A stretch of DNA of 44,187 nt from Clostridia bacterium (GTDB lineage Bacteria; Bacillota; Clostridia; Christensenellales; Aristaeellaceae): assembly GCA_017431365.1 (NCBI GenBank), contig JAFRLF010000138.1, forward strand, positions 1-44,187, given 5' to 3'. Both the position numbers and the translations under genes were made by a program. Of the stretch, positions 18,961 to 26,444 are shown one piece after another; within the stretch, counting starts at the first letter, position 1; each line of letters opens with the position of its first letter. The notes below the pieces were generated by a model, which was not told the origin of the DNA, did not search any database, and saw only the letters and a list, made by a program, of their open reading frames with translations.

Positions 18961-19327
18961 ATATCCTCCATCCGAGCAGAAAGATTGTATCACAAACTGG
19001 CCAGTTATGGCTTTCACAGAATCAAAAATGTCCTTGACAAAGGGTACACTTTAATAGTCTATTTCATTAAGTGGACTATCCTTGAACTTTATGACGTAAT
19101 AATGGAAACTGTAGGTCGTTGTACCGGACTCTTTCCGCAAAGTTGGTGTCAAAATGGTGTCAAGTTAACAAACGTGGTCTGAAAGTGCCGAGAAATCAAG
19201 GTTTTTTGAATCCAGATTGACACCTTTGGGCTTTTAACACGAATACAAAACAAATGTCAATGTGAAGTGTCGACTGTTTGCCCGTGCGCCGGCGGGCGCA
19301 GGAACGGATCAGATTATTCTCATAACG

Positions 19328-19407
19328 CATGAATATTCTATAATTAACGCGCTTACACGCTTTTAACTTGCAATATTATGCAGATAATCGTATAATTTCT
19401 GCATAAT
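19328..19407 (+). promoter_or_regulatory. Arginine operon promoter with probable ArgR sites
   Basis: TTGCAA (19368-19373) and TATAAT (19391-19396), 17 bp apart, form a strong promoter 33 bp before argC. A 9-bp perfect inverted repeat, ATTATGCAG (19375-19383) and CTGCATAAT (19399-19407), brackets the -10 box. CATGAATATTCTAT (19328-19341) resembles a Bacillus ARG box. Arginine-dependent repression by an ArgR/AhrC protein is the natural reading; the operator assignment is inferred. Confidence 0.6.
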
Positions 19408-19428
19408 GAATGGGAGAGGGAAAGAGAC

Positions 19429-20346
19429 ATGAAGGTTTTCATCGACGGAAGCGCGGGGACGACGGGGCTTCAGATCGCCAGACGCCTGGAGAGTCACGGC
19501 GGCGTGGAACTCGTCACGCTGCCGGAGGCGCTGCGCAAGGATCTCGCGGCCCGGGCGGACGCCATCAACTCGGCCGACGTATGCTTTCTGTGCCTGCCCG
19601 ACGCCGCGGCGGTCGAGGCTGTCGGTCTGGTGAACAATGATCATACGGCCGTCATCGACACGTCCACAGCGCACCGCACGGCCTCGGGTTGGGTCTACGG
19701 CTTTGCGGAATTGCCCGGACAGCGCGCCGCGATCGCCGAGTCCAAACGGGTCGCGAATCCTGGCTGTCACGCCAGCGGTTTTATCGCGCTTATAGCGCCA
19801 CTCGTCAGAAACGGCCTTTTGCCCTCCGACGCCCGATTGACATGTTTCTCACTGACAGGGTATTCAGGCGGCGGGAAGAAGATGATCGCCGAGTACGAGG
19901 ACGAAGCGCGGTCGATCTTGCTGGACGCGCCGCGCCAGTATGGGCTGACGCAACAGCATAAACACCTGAAGGAAATGCAGGCCATGTGCGGCCTCTGCAA
20001 AGCGCCGCTCTTCAGTCCGATCGTCGCCGACTTTTACAGCGGCATGGAAGTGACCGTGCCCCTGTTTACGGATCAGCTGAACGGCAGCCTTGACGATGTG
20101 AAAGACTGCTATCGCGCGGCTTACGCGGGCGGGGCGGTCGTTTACTCGGACGAGAGCGAGGAGGGGTTTCTCTCCGCCGGGTCGATGTCCGGCAAAGACA
20201 GCATGCGCGTGAGCGTTTTCGGCAACGACGAGCGGTTGATCCTCGTATCCCGCTTCGACAATCTGGGCAAGGGCGCGAGCGGCGCCGCCATCCAGAATAT
20301 GAACATAATCTGCGGATTTGACGAATACACGGGGCTCTGCCTCTGA
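19429..20346 (+). CDS. argC: N-acetyl-gamma-glutamyl-phosphate reductase, type 2
   Basis: ArgC reduces N-acetylglutamyl phosphate to the semialdehyde with NADPH, the third step of arginine synthesis. At 305 residues it belongs to the shorter type 2 form. The Rossmann start is MKVFIDGSAGTTG, and the catalytic Cys113 lies in ANPGCHASG. The SLTGYSGGGKKMI segment follows near residue 145. The start at 19429 is preceded by an AGAGGGAAAG ribosome site. It is first in an argC-argJ-argB-argD operon, with argJ 14 bp downstream. It appears complete. Confidence 0.96.
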   Translation: MKVFIDGSAGTTGLQIARRLESHGGVELVTLPEALRKDLAARADAINSADVCFLCLPDAAAVEAVGLVNNDHTAVIDTSTAHRTASGWVYGFAELPGQRAAIAESKRVANPGCHASGFIALIAPLVRNGLLPSDARLTCFSLTGYSGGGKKMIAEYEDEARSILLDAPRQYGLTQQHKHLKEMQAMCGLCKAPLFSPIVADFYSGMEVTVPLFTDQLNGSLDDVKDCYRAAYAGGAVVYSDESEEGFLSAGSMSGKDSMRVSVFGNDERLILVSRFDNLGKGASGAAIQNMNIICGFDEYTGLCL

Positions 20347-20360
20347 GGGAGTTGTGATCA

Positions 20361-21578
20361 ATGATAAAGCTGATCGACGGCGGCGTCTGCGCCGCGAAGG
20401 GATTCAAGGCGAACGGCATACACTGTGGCATCAGAAAGAACAGAACCAAGCGCGACATAGCCCTGATCTACAGTCAGGTGCCCGCGACCGCGGCTGCGGT
20501 CTACACGACGAACCTCGTCAAAGGCGCACCTCTGACGGTGACAAAGGCCAATATAGCCGACGGCAAGGCACAGGCTGTCATATGCAACAGCGGCAACGCC
20601 AACACCTGCAACGCCAACGGCATCGAGATCGCCGAGAAGATGTGCGATCTGACGGCCGAGGCGCTGGGCATTTTACCTCGGGACGTCATCGTCGCGTCGA
20701 CGGGCGTAATCGGTCAGCCCCTGGATATTACCCCCATCGAGAAGGGTATGAATGAATTGGCGTCAGGCCTGTCAGAGGATGGGTGCGCGGCGGCGGCCGA
20801 GGGCATCATGACCACCGACACCGTGATGAAATCCGTGGCCGTCTCTTTTGAGGCGGGTGGCGTAACCTGCCATCTGGGCGGCATTGCCAAGGGCAGCGGC
20901 ATGATCCATCCCAATATGGCGACGATGCTCGTCTTCCTCACGACGGACTGCGCGATTTCCTCCGAGATGCTGCACAAGGCGCTGTCGGGAGACGTGCAGG
21001 CCACGTTCAACATGCTGTCGATCGACGGCGACACCTCGACAAACGACATGGTGGCCGTCATGGCTAACGGCCTTGCGGGGAATGCGGAGATCACATCCGA
21101 CGGGCCGGACTTTGCGGCGTTTATGGAAGCGCTGAACAGCGTGACCGTGCGCCTCTGCCGCATGATCGCCGGCGACGGCGAGGGCGCGACGAAGATGCTG
21201 GAGTGCGTCGTCACTGGCGCGGACAGCCTCAAGACGGCGAGGACTGTGGCGAAGAGCGTCGTATGCTCGAGCCTTCTCAAGGCCGCCATGTTTGGCGCCG
21301 ACGCGAACTGGGGGAGAGTCCTCTGCGCCATCGGTTACAGCGGCGCGGCGGTCGACGTGAACGCCATAGACGTCTCATTCCGCTCCGCGGCGGGGGAGAT
21401 CCTTGTCTGTAAAGACGGAGCGGGCGTGGACTTTTCCGAGGAACTGGCGAAGGCTGTTCTGAGCGAGAAGGAAATTGACATTTGCGTTTCTCTCGGGAAG
21501 GGCGACTTTGGCGCGACGGCCTGGGGCTGTGATCTGACCTACGACTACGTGAAAATCAACGGCGATTACAGGACCTGA
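20361..21578 (+). CDS. argJ: Bifunctional ornithine acetyltransferase/N-acetylglutamate synthase
   Basis: ArgJ moves the acetyl group from N-acetylornithine to glutamate, making the arginine pathway cyclic, and many homologues also use acetyl-CoA. The 405-residue length is normal. The self-cleavage site that creates the alpha and beta chains is clear: HPNMATMLVFLTTD with the nucleophile Thr188. The oxyanion-hole region ASTGVIGQP lies near residue 112. The presence of argJ explains why no argA or argE is needed here. The start follows AGGGAG; argB starts 34 bp after the stop. Confidence 0.96.
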   Translation: MIKLIDGGVCAAKGFKANGIHCGIRKNRTKRDIALIYSQVPATAAAVYTTNLVKGAPLTVTKANIADGKAQAVICNSGNANTCNANGIEIAEKMCDLTAEALGILPRDVIVASTGVIGQPLDITPIEKGMNELASGLSEDGCAAAAEGIMTTDTVMKSVAVSFEAGGVTCHLGGIAKGSGMIHPNMATMLVFLTTDCAISSEMLHKALSGDVQATFNMLSIDGDTSTNDMVAVMANGLAGNAEITSDGPDFAAFMEALNSVTVRLCRMIAGDGEGATKMLECVVTGADSLKTARTVAKSVVCSSLLKAAMFGADANWGRVLCAIGYSGAAVDVNAIDVSFRSAAGEILVCKDGAGVDFSEELAKAVLSEKEIDICVSLGKGDFGATAWGCDLTYDYVKINGDYRT

Positions 21579-21612
21579 TAGCGCGTGTAGCATGGACAGG
21601 CGGTGAGAGACA

Positions 21613-22485
21613 GTGCAGTATCAGTTTTCAAACGCTGAGCGGGCGGAGGTTTTGACGCAAGCCCTGCCATATATCAAAAGGTATAACGGCAAAGTCGTCG
21701 TCGTGAAATACGGCGGCAACGCGATGATCAACGAGCAGCTCAAGCAGCAGGTCATGGAGGACATCGTCCTGCTTTGGCTCATTGGCGTGAAGATCGTGCT
21801 CGTGCACGGCGGCGGACCGGAAATCAGCGACATGATGAAGAAGATGGGCAAGGAAGCCGTCTTCGTCGATGGGCTGCGCGTGACCGACAAGGAGACCGTC
21901 GACATCGTTCAGATGGTTCTGGCCGGCAAGATCAATAAGACGCTGGTCAATCTCCTTGAAATGAAGGGCGGCCGCGCGATGGGCATTTCCGGCATGGACG
22001 GAAGGCTCATCGAGTCTGAGATGAAGGATCCGAAGCTCGGCTATGTTGGCAGCATCAAAAAGATCAATATCCGACCCGTGCACGATCTGCTCAACAACGG
22101 GTACATTCCCGTCATATCGACGCTGGGCTGCGACCGTCAGGGCAACGCGTACAACATCAACGGTGATACGGCTGCGGCGCACGTGGCCGGGGCGCTGCAA
22201 GCCGAGAGGCTCATCATGCTGACGGATATCGCGGGGATCCTGCGCGACCGCGACAATCCGGCCACGCTGATTCCGGAAATGACCGTGTCAGAAGCCGCCG
22301 AACTGCGCAGCGCAGGTGTGATTTCAGGCGGGATGATCCCAAAGGTCGAATGCTGCGTGGACGCCATTCAGAACGGCGTTAAAAAAGTGATCATCATGGA
22401 CGGGCGCGTGCCGCATTCCATCCTGATGGAGATATTGACGAATGAGGGCGCGGGCACCATGATAAAGGGGGATAACGAACCGTGA
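21613..22485 (+). CDS. argB: N-acetylglutamate kinase
   Basis: ArgB phosphorylates N-acetylglutamate, the committed and often arginine-inhibited step. The 290-residue protein shows the amino-acid-kinase motifs VVVKYGGNAM (about residue 28), VLVHGGGPEIS (about 60), NINGDTAAAHVA (about 180) and the Lys of GGMIPKVECC (about 240). The extended N-terminal helix seen in arginine-sensitive enzymes seems present (about 25 residues before the first strand), suggesting feedback control. It starts with GTG at 21613. Its stop overlaps the argD start by four bases, so translation is probably coupled. Confidence 0.95.
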   Translation: MQYQFSNAERAEVLTQALPYIKRYNGKVVVVKYGGNAMINEQLKQQVMEDIVLLWLIGVKIVLVHGGGPEISDMMKKMGKEAVFVDGLRVTDKETVDIVQMVLAGKINKTLVNLLEMKGGRAMGISGMDGRLIESEMKDPKLGYVGSIKKINIRPVHDLLNNGYIPVISTLGCDRQGNAYNINGDTAAAHVAGALQAERLIMLTDIAGILRDRDNPATLIPEMTVSEAAELRSAGVISGGMIPKVECCVDAIQNGVKKVIIMDGRVPHSILMEILTNEGAGTMIKGDNEP

Positions 22486-23651
22486 ATGACATCATGAATA
22501 TGGACAAGGCGTATGTGGCCGGGACGTATGCGCGTTTCCCGATTGAGATCGTTTCCGGGCAGGGATCGCTGCTTCAGGATACGGCGGGGAAATCGTACAT
22601 CGACCTTGGTTCGGGCATCGCGGTCAACAGTTTCGGCATCGGCGACGAAATCTGGAAAGACGCCGTCATCGAGCAGATGAACAGGGTTCAGCACACGTCA
22701 AACCTGTATTACACGGAGCCCTGCGCAAAGCTGGCGAAAATGCTCTGCGAGCGGACGGGCATGTCGAAGGTCTTCTTTGGCAATTCCGGCGCGGAGGCGA
22801 ACGAATGCGCCTTTAAGGTTGCGAGAAAGTATGCTGCCGACCACAAGGGCCCCGATTGCTATACGATCGTGACGCTGAAAAACAGCTTCCACGGTCGTAC
22901 GCTGACGGCGCTGTCGGCAACGGGACAGGACCACTATCACGAGCTGTTTCAGCCGCTGACGCCGGGATTTAAGCATATTGAGCCGGAGAATCTGGACGAA
23001 CTCTATGCCCTGGGCGACGGCAAGGACATCGCCGCCATACTGATCGAGTGCGTGCAGGGCGAAGGCGGCGTCGTAGCCCTGAGCGACGCTTATGTCAAGG
23101 CGGTCGCGGCATACTGCGCGGAACATGACGTCCTTCTCATGGTGGACGAGGTACAGACCGGCAACGGCCGCTCCGGCCAGCTGTACGCGTATATGAACTA
23201 CGGCGTAAAGCCCGACGTCGTGAGCACAGCCAAAGGTCTGGGCGGAGGACTGCCCATCGGCGCCTGTCTGATGAGCGAAAAGGTTCAAAATGTCCTCGGC
23301 TACGGCGATCACGGAACGACCTGAGCCGGCAACCCGACCTGCTGCGCCGGCGCCGTCAGCATCCTCAGCCGCATCGACGATCAGTTCCTCAGCGAAGTCC
23401 GCGAAAAGAGCCGGTACGTCTTTGACGAACTGACCGGCGCGAAGGGCGTCCGCGCGGTGACAGGCATGGGGCTCATGATCGGCATTCAGACGGAACGCCC
23501 GGCAAAGGACATCGTTGCCGAATGCCGGGAGAAGGGCGTGCTTTGCCTCACGGCGAAGGACAGGATCCGCCTGCTGCCGGCGCTGAATATCCCGATGGAT
23601 CTGCTGCAAAAGGCCGTCTCGGTCATCAAAGAGGCGTGCGCCAATTTATAA
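22482..23651 (+). pseudogene. argD: Acetylornithine aminotransferase with an in-frame TGA
   Basis: ArgD converts N-acetylglutamate semialdehyde to N-acetylornithine using pyridoxal phosphate. The frame encodes the family features up to codon 280: NSGAEANECAFK (about 101-112), VDEVQTGNGR with the cofactor Asp222, and Lys251 in STAKGLGGGLP. Codon 281 is TGA (23322-23324), in the place where relatives have Phe or Tyr in the T-T-F/Y-x-G-N-P stretch. The same frame then continues with AGNPTCCAGA and normal C-terminal sequence to TAA at 23649-23651, 389 codons in all. Without readthrough, about 108 residues are lost and the enzyme should be inactive. A sequencing error is possible. The GTG at 22482 overlaps the argB stop; ATG 22494 is an alternative start. 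Confidence 0.88.
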
Positions 23652-23660
23652 GACAACATA

Positions 23661-23702
23661 AAAGAGAGTGAGCGCTCGGTATCGGGCGCTCACTCTCTTT
23701 AT
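23661..23702. terminator. Bidirectional intrinsic terminator
   Basis: A perfect 15-bp stem (23661-23675 with 23686-23700) and a 10-base loop are flanked by T-rich tails on one strand and A-rich sequence on the other. It separates the arginine operon from the convergent ligase gene ending at 23727 and can serve both. Confidence 0.85.
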
Positions 23703-23726
23703 AGTGCATTGCGGCACATCATGTGT

Positions 23727-26000
23727 TCAGAGCTTGTTTCGCTGGATCTTTCCGCTGATCGTCTTGGGCAGCTCGGTGCGGAATTCGACGATCCGGGGGT
23801 ACTTATAAGGCGCTGTCTTGGCCTTGACGTAGTTCTGAATTTCCTTTTTGAGAGCGTCAGTGCCTTCTGTCCCTTTGACGAGGACGATGGACGCCTTGAC
23901 GACCTGGCCGCGCACCTCGTCCGGCGCGGCGGAGACCCCACACTCCAGCACATAGGGCAGTTCCATGATGACGCTTTCGATCTCAAACGGCCCGATCCGG
24001 TAACCGGAGGATTTGATCACGTCGTCGGCCCGGCCGACATACCAGTAGAAACCGTCCTCGTCGCGCCAGGCCAGATCGCCTGTGCGATAGATGCCGTCGT
24101 GCCAGGCTTCGGCGGTCTTTTCTTCGTCTTTCAAGTATTTCAGGAAGAGACCGCAGGGGACGCCCTTATCGGTTCGGATGACGACTTCTCCCGTTTCACC
24201 GACGGGCACGGGGTTGCCGTCGCCGTCGACGAGATCGACGTCATACCCTGGGACGGGTTTGCCCATGGAGCCAAGCTTGTACGTGCTGCCGGTCAGGTTG
24301 CCGATTGTCAGGGTCGTCTCGGTTTGACCGAAGCCCTCCATGACCTCCAGGCCGGTTTGAGCCTCGATCTGCCGGAACACTTCGGGGTTCAGCGCCTCGC
24401 CCGCTGTGGTGGCCTTTTGCACGGATGACAGATCATACCGGCTCAGATCCTCCTTGATCATCATCCTGTACATGGTCGGCGGCGCGCAGAAGGTCGTTAT
24501 GCCGTACTCCTTAAAGAGGGGAAGGATGTCCGCGGCGTTGAAGCGGTCGAAGTCGTATGTGAAGACAGACCCTTCGCACAGCCACTGACCGTACAGCTTG
24601 CCCCAGAGCGCCTTGCCCCAGCCGGTCTCCGCGATGGTGAAGTGCAGCTTTCCGGCCTGCACGCAGTGCCAGTACTTGGCGGTGATGTAGTGTCCCAGCG
24701 GGTAAGTGTAGGCGTGCAGGACCATCTTGGGATATCCCGTCGTGCCGGAAGAGAAGAAGATGAGCATCGGATCTTGCCCGCAGGGCGTGTCGGCAAAGCG
24801 CTCGTACTTGCCGGAAAAGCGCGGGTATTCCTGATCGAAAAGCCGCCAGCCCTCGCGCGGGGCTTCGCCCGTCACGAGACGAAGCTTGACGCTCGGGCAC
24901 TGCGCGCAGGCCAGGTCGACCTCTTTAAGTAGAGATTCCTCGTCTGCGCAGACGATGGCGCTGACGTTCGCCGCGTTGAAGCGGTATACGAGGTCGTGCT
25001 CCTTGAGCAGGTTCGTAGCGGGAATCGCGATGGCGCCCAGCTTGTGCAGGCCGAGAATGGCGAACCAGAACTGATACCGACGTTTGAGCACGAGCATCAC
25101 GCGGTCGCCCTTTTTGATGCCGAGTGACGCAAAATAGTTTGCGCACTGCGACGAAGCGCGCCTGATGTCGGCAAAGGTGAAGCGGCGTTCCGTCTTGTTG
25201 TGGTCCAGGTGCAGCATGGCCAGCGCTTCCGGCTTTTTCTCAGCCAGCGCGTCGACGATGTCGAAGGCGAAGTTGAATTTCTCAGGCTGCAGAAAATCGA
25301 TCTTCGTCAGAGCGCCGTTTTTGTCCTCTTCGGTCCTGATAAAGCGCTCGGCGATGAGTCCGTCGGTATGTCCGGCCGCTTTGATCGTGCGGGCGATACC
25401 CTGCTCGTCGGCGTTTTCCTCGCCGGAAATCACAATGGCCAGGAACTGACACGGCGCGCCGTCGATGGCGATCATGCCGTGGGGCGCCGAGCTGTTGTAG
25501 TAGATGGAGTCCCCTTCGTTGAGGATTTCAATGTGCCCGCCGACTTCGACCTTGAGCCGTCCCTTCAGGATCAGGTCAAATTCCTGCCCGGAATGGGTGA
25601 TGGTATGGATCGGCTCGTTCTGCTGTTTCGGCACGTAATCATAGGTGACGAAGTAGGGCTCTGCGAGCTTTCCGCGGAACATTGGGGCCAGATTTCGGAT
25701 ATCTATGCCATCCTCGCGTGCCGTTTCGACACCCTTGCCCGCGCGCGTCACCGTATAGCTTGAAAGACGCGCCGGCGACCCTTCGAGCAGTTCCGTCAGT
25801 TCGATGCCGAAGGCCAGAGAACACTTATGGATGAATGTGAAGGGGAGGTCGACAAGTCCGTTTTCATACTTTTCGTAGGTTTGAACGTCGAGTTCAGTCT
25901 TTTGGGCCATTTCCTCTACGGTAAAGCCCATGATTTCGCGCAGTCCCTTGATGCGCTGACTGATTTCGGTCAGCGCGTTCATGGTGTTGACGGCCTGCAT
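23727..26000 (-). CDS. XRE-cupin-acyl-CoA ligase fusion protein
   Basis: This 757-residue protein joins three domains. Residues about 13-70 are an XRE-type helix-turn-helix (IKGLREIMGFTVEEMAQKT, YEKYENG). About 115-190 is a cupin (HSGQEFDLILKGRLKVEVGG, DSIYYNSSAPHG). About 220-757 is an adenylate-forming acyl-CoA ligase: P-loop FFSSGTTGYPKMV, GFGQTETT, YRTGDLAW, the hinge-side KSSGYRIGPFE and the catalytic Lys in TISGKIQRN. All catalytic motifs are present. It resembles acetyl/medium-chain or aryl-CoA synthetases fused to a transcription-factor-like front half; the substrate is not readable. A longer frame reaching 26144 runs through a T-box leader and is rejected; ATG 26000 has an AGGAA site. 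Expression should depend on that T-box. Confidence 0.87.
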   Translation of the reverse strand: MQAVNTMNALTEISQRIKGLREIMGFTVEEMAQKTELDVQTYEKYENGLVDLPFTFIHKCSLAFGIELTELLEGSPARLSSYTVTRAGKGVETAREDGIDIRNLAPMFRGKLAEPYFVTYDYVPKQQNEPIHTITHSGQEFDLILKGRLKVEVGGHIEILNEGDSIYYNSSAPHGMIAIDGAPCQFLAIVISGEENADEQGIARTIKAAGHTDGLIAERFIRTEEDKNGALTKIDFLQPEKFNFAFDIVDALAEKKPEALAMLHLDHNKTERRFTFADIRRASSQCANYFASLGIKKGDRVMLVLKRRYQFWFAILGLHKLGAIAIPATNLLKEHDLVYRFNAANVSAIVCADEESLLKEVDLACAQCPSVKLRLVTGEAPREGWRLFDQEYPRFSGKYERFADTPCGQDPMLIFFSSGTTGYPKMVLHAYTYPLGHYITAKYWHCVQAGKLHFTIAETGWGKALWGKLYGQWLCEGSVFTYDFDRFNAADILPLFKEYGITTFCAPPTMYRMMIKEDLSRYDLSSVQKATTAGEALNPEVFRQIEAQTGLEVMEGFGQTETTLTIGNLTGSTYKLGSMGKPVPGYDVDLVDGDGNPVPVGETGEVVIRTDKGVPCGLFLKYLKDEEKTAEAWHDGIYRTGDLAWRDEDGFYWYVGRADDVIKSSGYRIGPFEIESVIMELPYVLECGVSAAPDEVRGQVVKASIVLVKGTEGTDALKKEIQNYVKAKTAPYKYPRIVEFRTELPKTISGKIQRNKL

Positions 26001-26043
26001 AATAGATTCCTGCCTTTCGTGTCGATTTGAGCGCGCGTTCATT

Positions 26044-26318
26044 TTCGGGATATAAAAAAAGCTCGTCTCATTGCTGAGACGAGCTGAATGCACGCGGTAC
26101 CACTCATTTTGCGTAAAAATACGCCACTTATCGGACTCTGACAAGTCCTGTGCTTTAACGCAGCCGTACGGATGACCTTTACTCGCCGCGAGCTTTCAAG
26201 GCATCGGCTCAGAAGTGATAGGCTCATTGACCCGGTTCTCTGCCGACTCGCACCAAACGCCGGCTCTCTGAAAGATTCCCCTGTCAGCCGTCTTCATCAT
26301 CGCCATTGAATTTTCTTT
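26044..26318 (-). promoter_or_regulatory. T-box riboswitch leader of the XRE-cupin-ligase gene
   Basis: On the minus strand a leader of about 270 bases contains a Stem I region with AGAGAGCCGGC and a matching GTCGGC distal helix, then the T-box sequence ATGAGTGGTACCGCG (26094-26108), then a terminator (stem 26060-26070 with 26075-26085, T7 tail). T-boxes bind an uncharged tRNA and allow readthrough. The specifier lies in the stretch that includes UAUCACUUCUG; I cannot decide between Ile (AUC), His (CAC), Thr (ACU), Leu (CUU) and Phe (UUC) codons by eye. The only gene downstream is the ligase fusion, 50 bp away. Confidence 0.88.
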
Positions 26319-26347
26319 ATCATATGCTTATTTATGTGAACTGTCAA
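26319..26347 (-). promoter_or_regulatory. Promoter of the T-box-ligase transcript
   Basis: On the minus strand TTGACA (26342-26347) and TATGAT (26319-26324) are 17 bp apart, a near-consensus sigma-A promoter directly before the T-box leader. Confidence 0.8.
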
Positions 26348-26375
26348 GCACTCGCAGGAATTTAACTCTACCCCC

Positions 26376-26404
26376 TTGTCATCCTGAAGAAATCGCCTTA
26401 CAAT
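26376..26404 (+). promoter_or_regulatory. Promoter of the URO-D-like gene
   Basis: TTGTCA (26376-26381) and TACAAT (26399-26404), 17 bp apart, lie about 40 bp before the start at 26445. This promoter is back to back with the T-box promoter. Confidence 0.65.
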
Positions 26405-26444
26405 AAGGGAAAGTTAACGCCGCGCGATGAGGGAGGATAGGAGC

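Larger units (their letters stand above)
18192..19328. other. Gene-poor junction with mobile-element debris
   Basis: There is no intact gene over about 1.1 kb between the low-GC sugar locus and the high-GC arginine operon. It contains the tail of an IS3-family transposase (18681-18806), a GC-rich hairpin-bearing block (18812-18960) and a short frame near 19115-19168 resembling the tail of an integrase. The first 450 bp are AT-rich and show nothing I can name. Confidence 0.6.

Noticed and set aside
19144..19163. Two copies of TGGTGTCAA as the start of a repeat array.
   Set aside because: Only two copies two bases apart are present, with no spacer pattern; this is not CRISPR-like.
13819..23324. 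Reassigned stop codon (TGA or TAG read as an amino acid) as an explanation for the interrupted genes.
   Set aside because: TAG ends the YtcP-type permease right after the canonical MLGALKG, and TGA ends argC, argJ and others at family-typical lengths, so both act as normal stops here.
23322..23365. Possible selenocysteine codon: the argD TGA is followed by GCCGGC and a second GCCGGC that could pair.
   Set aside because: Relatives have Phe or Tyr at this site, not Cys. The possible stem is only 6 bp with a 15-base loop, and I see no typical bacterial SECIS loop.
22698..23609. Long open frames opposite real genes, such as this 303-codon frame opposite argD, 37298-38170 opposite pheT and 41174-42394 opposite the repeat protein.
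   Set aside because: They are antisense to well-identified proteins in high-GC sequence, where long shadow frames are expected, and their translations show no family motifs.
26001..26144. N-terminal extension of the ligase fusion up to 26144.
   Set aside because: The extra 48 codons fall within the T-box and terminator; they have no protein similarity, and a ribosome site precedes the ATG at 26000.
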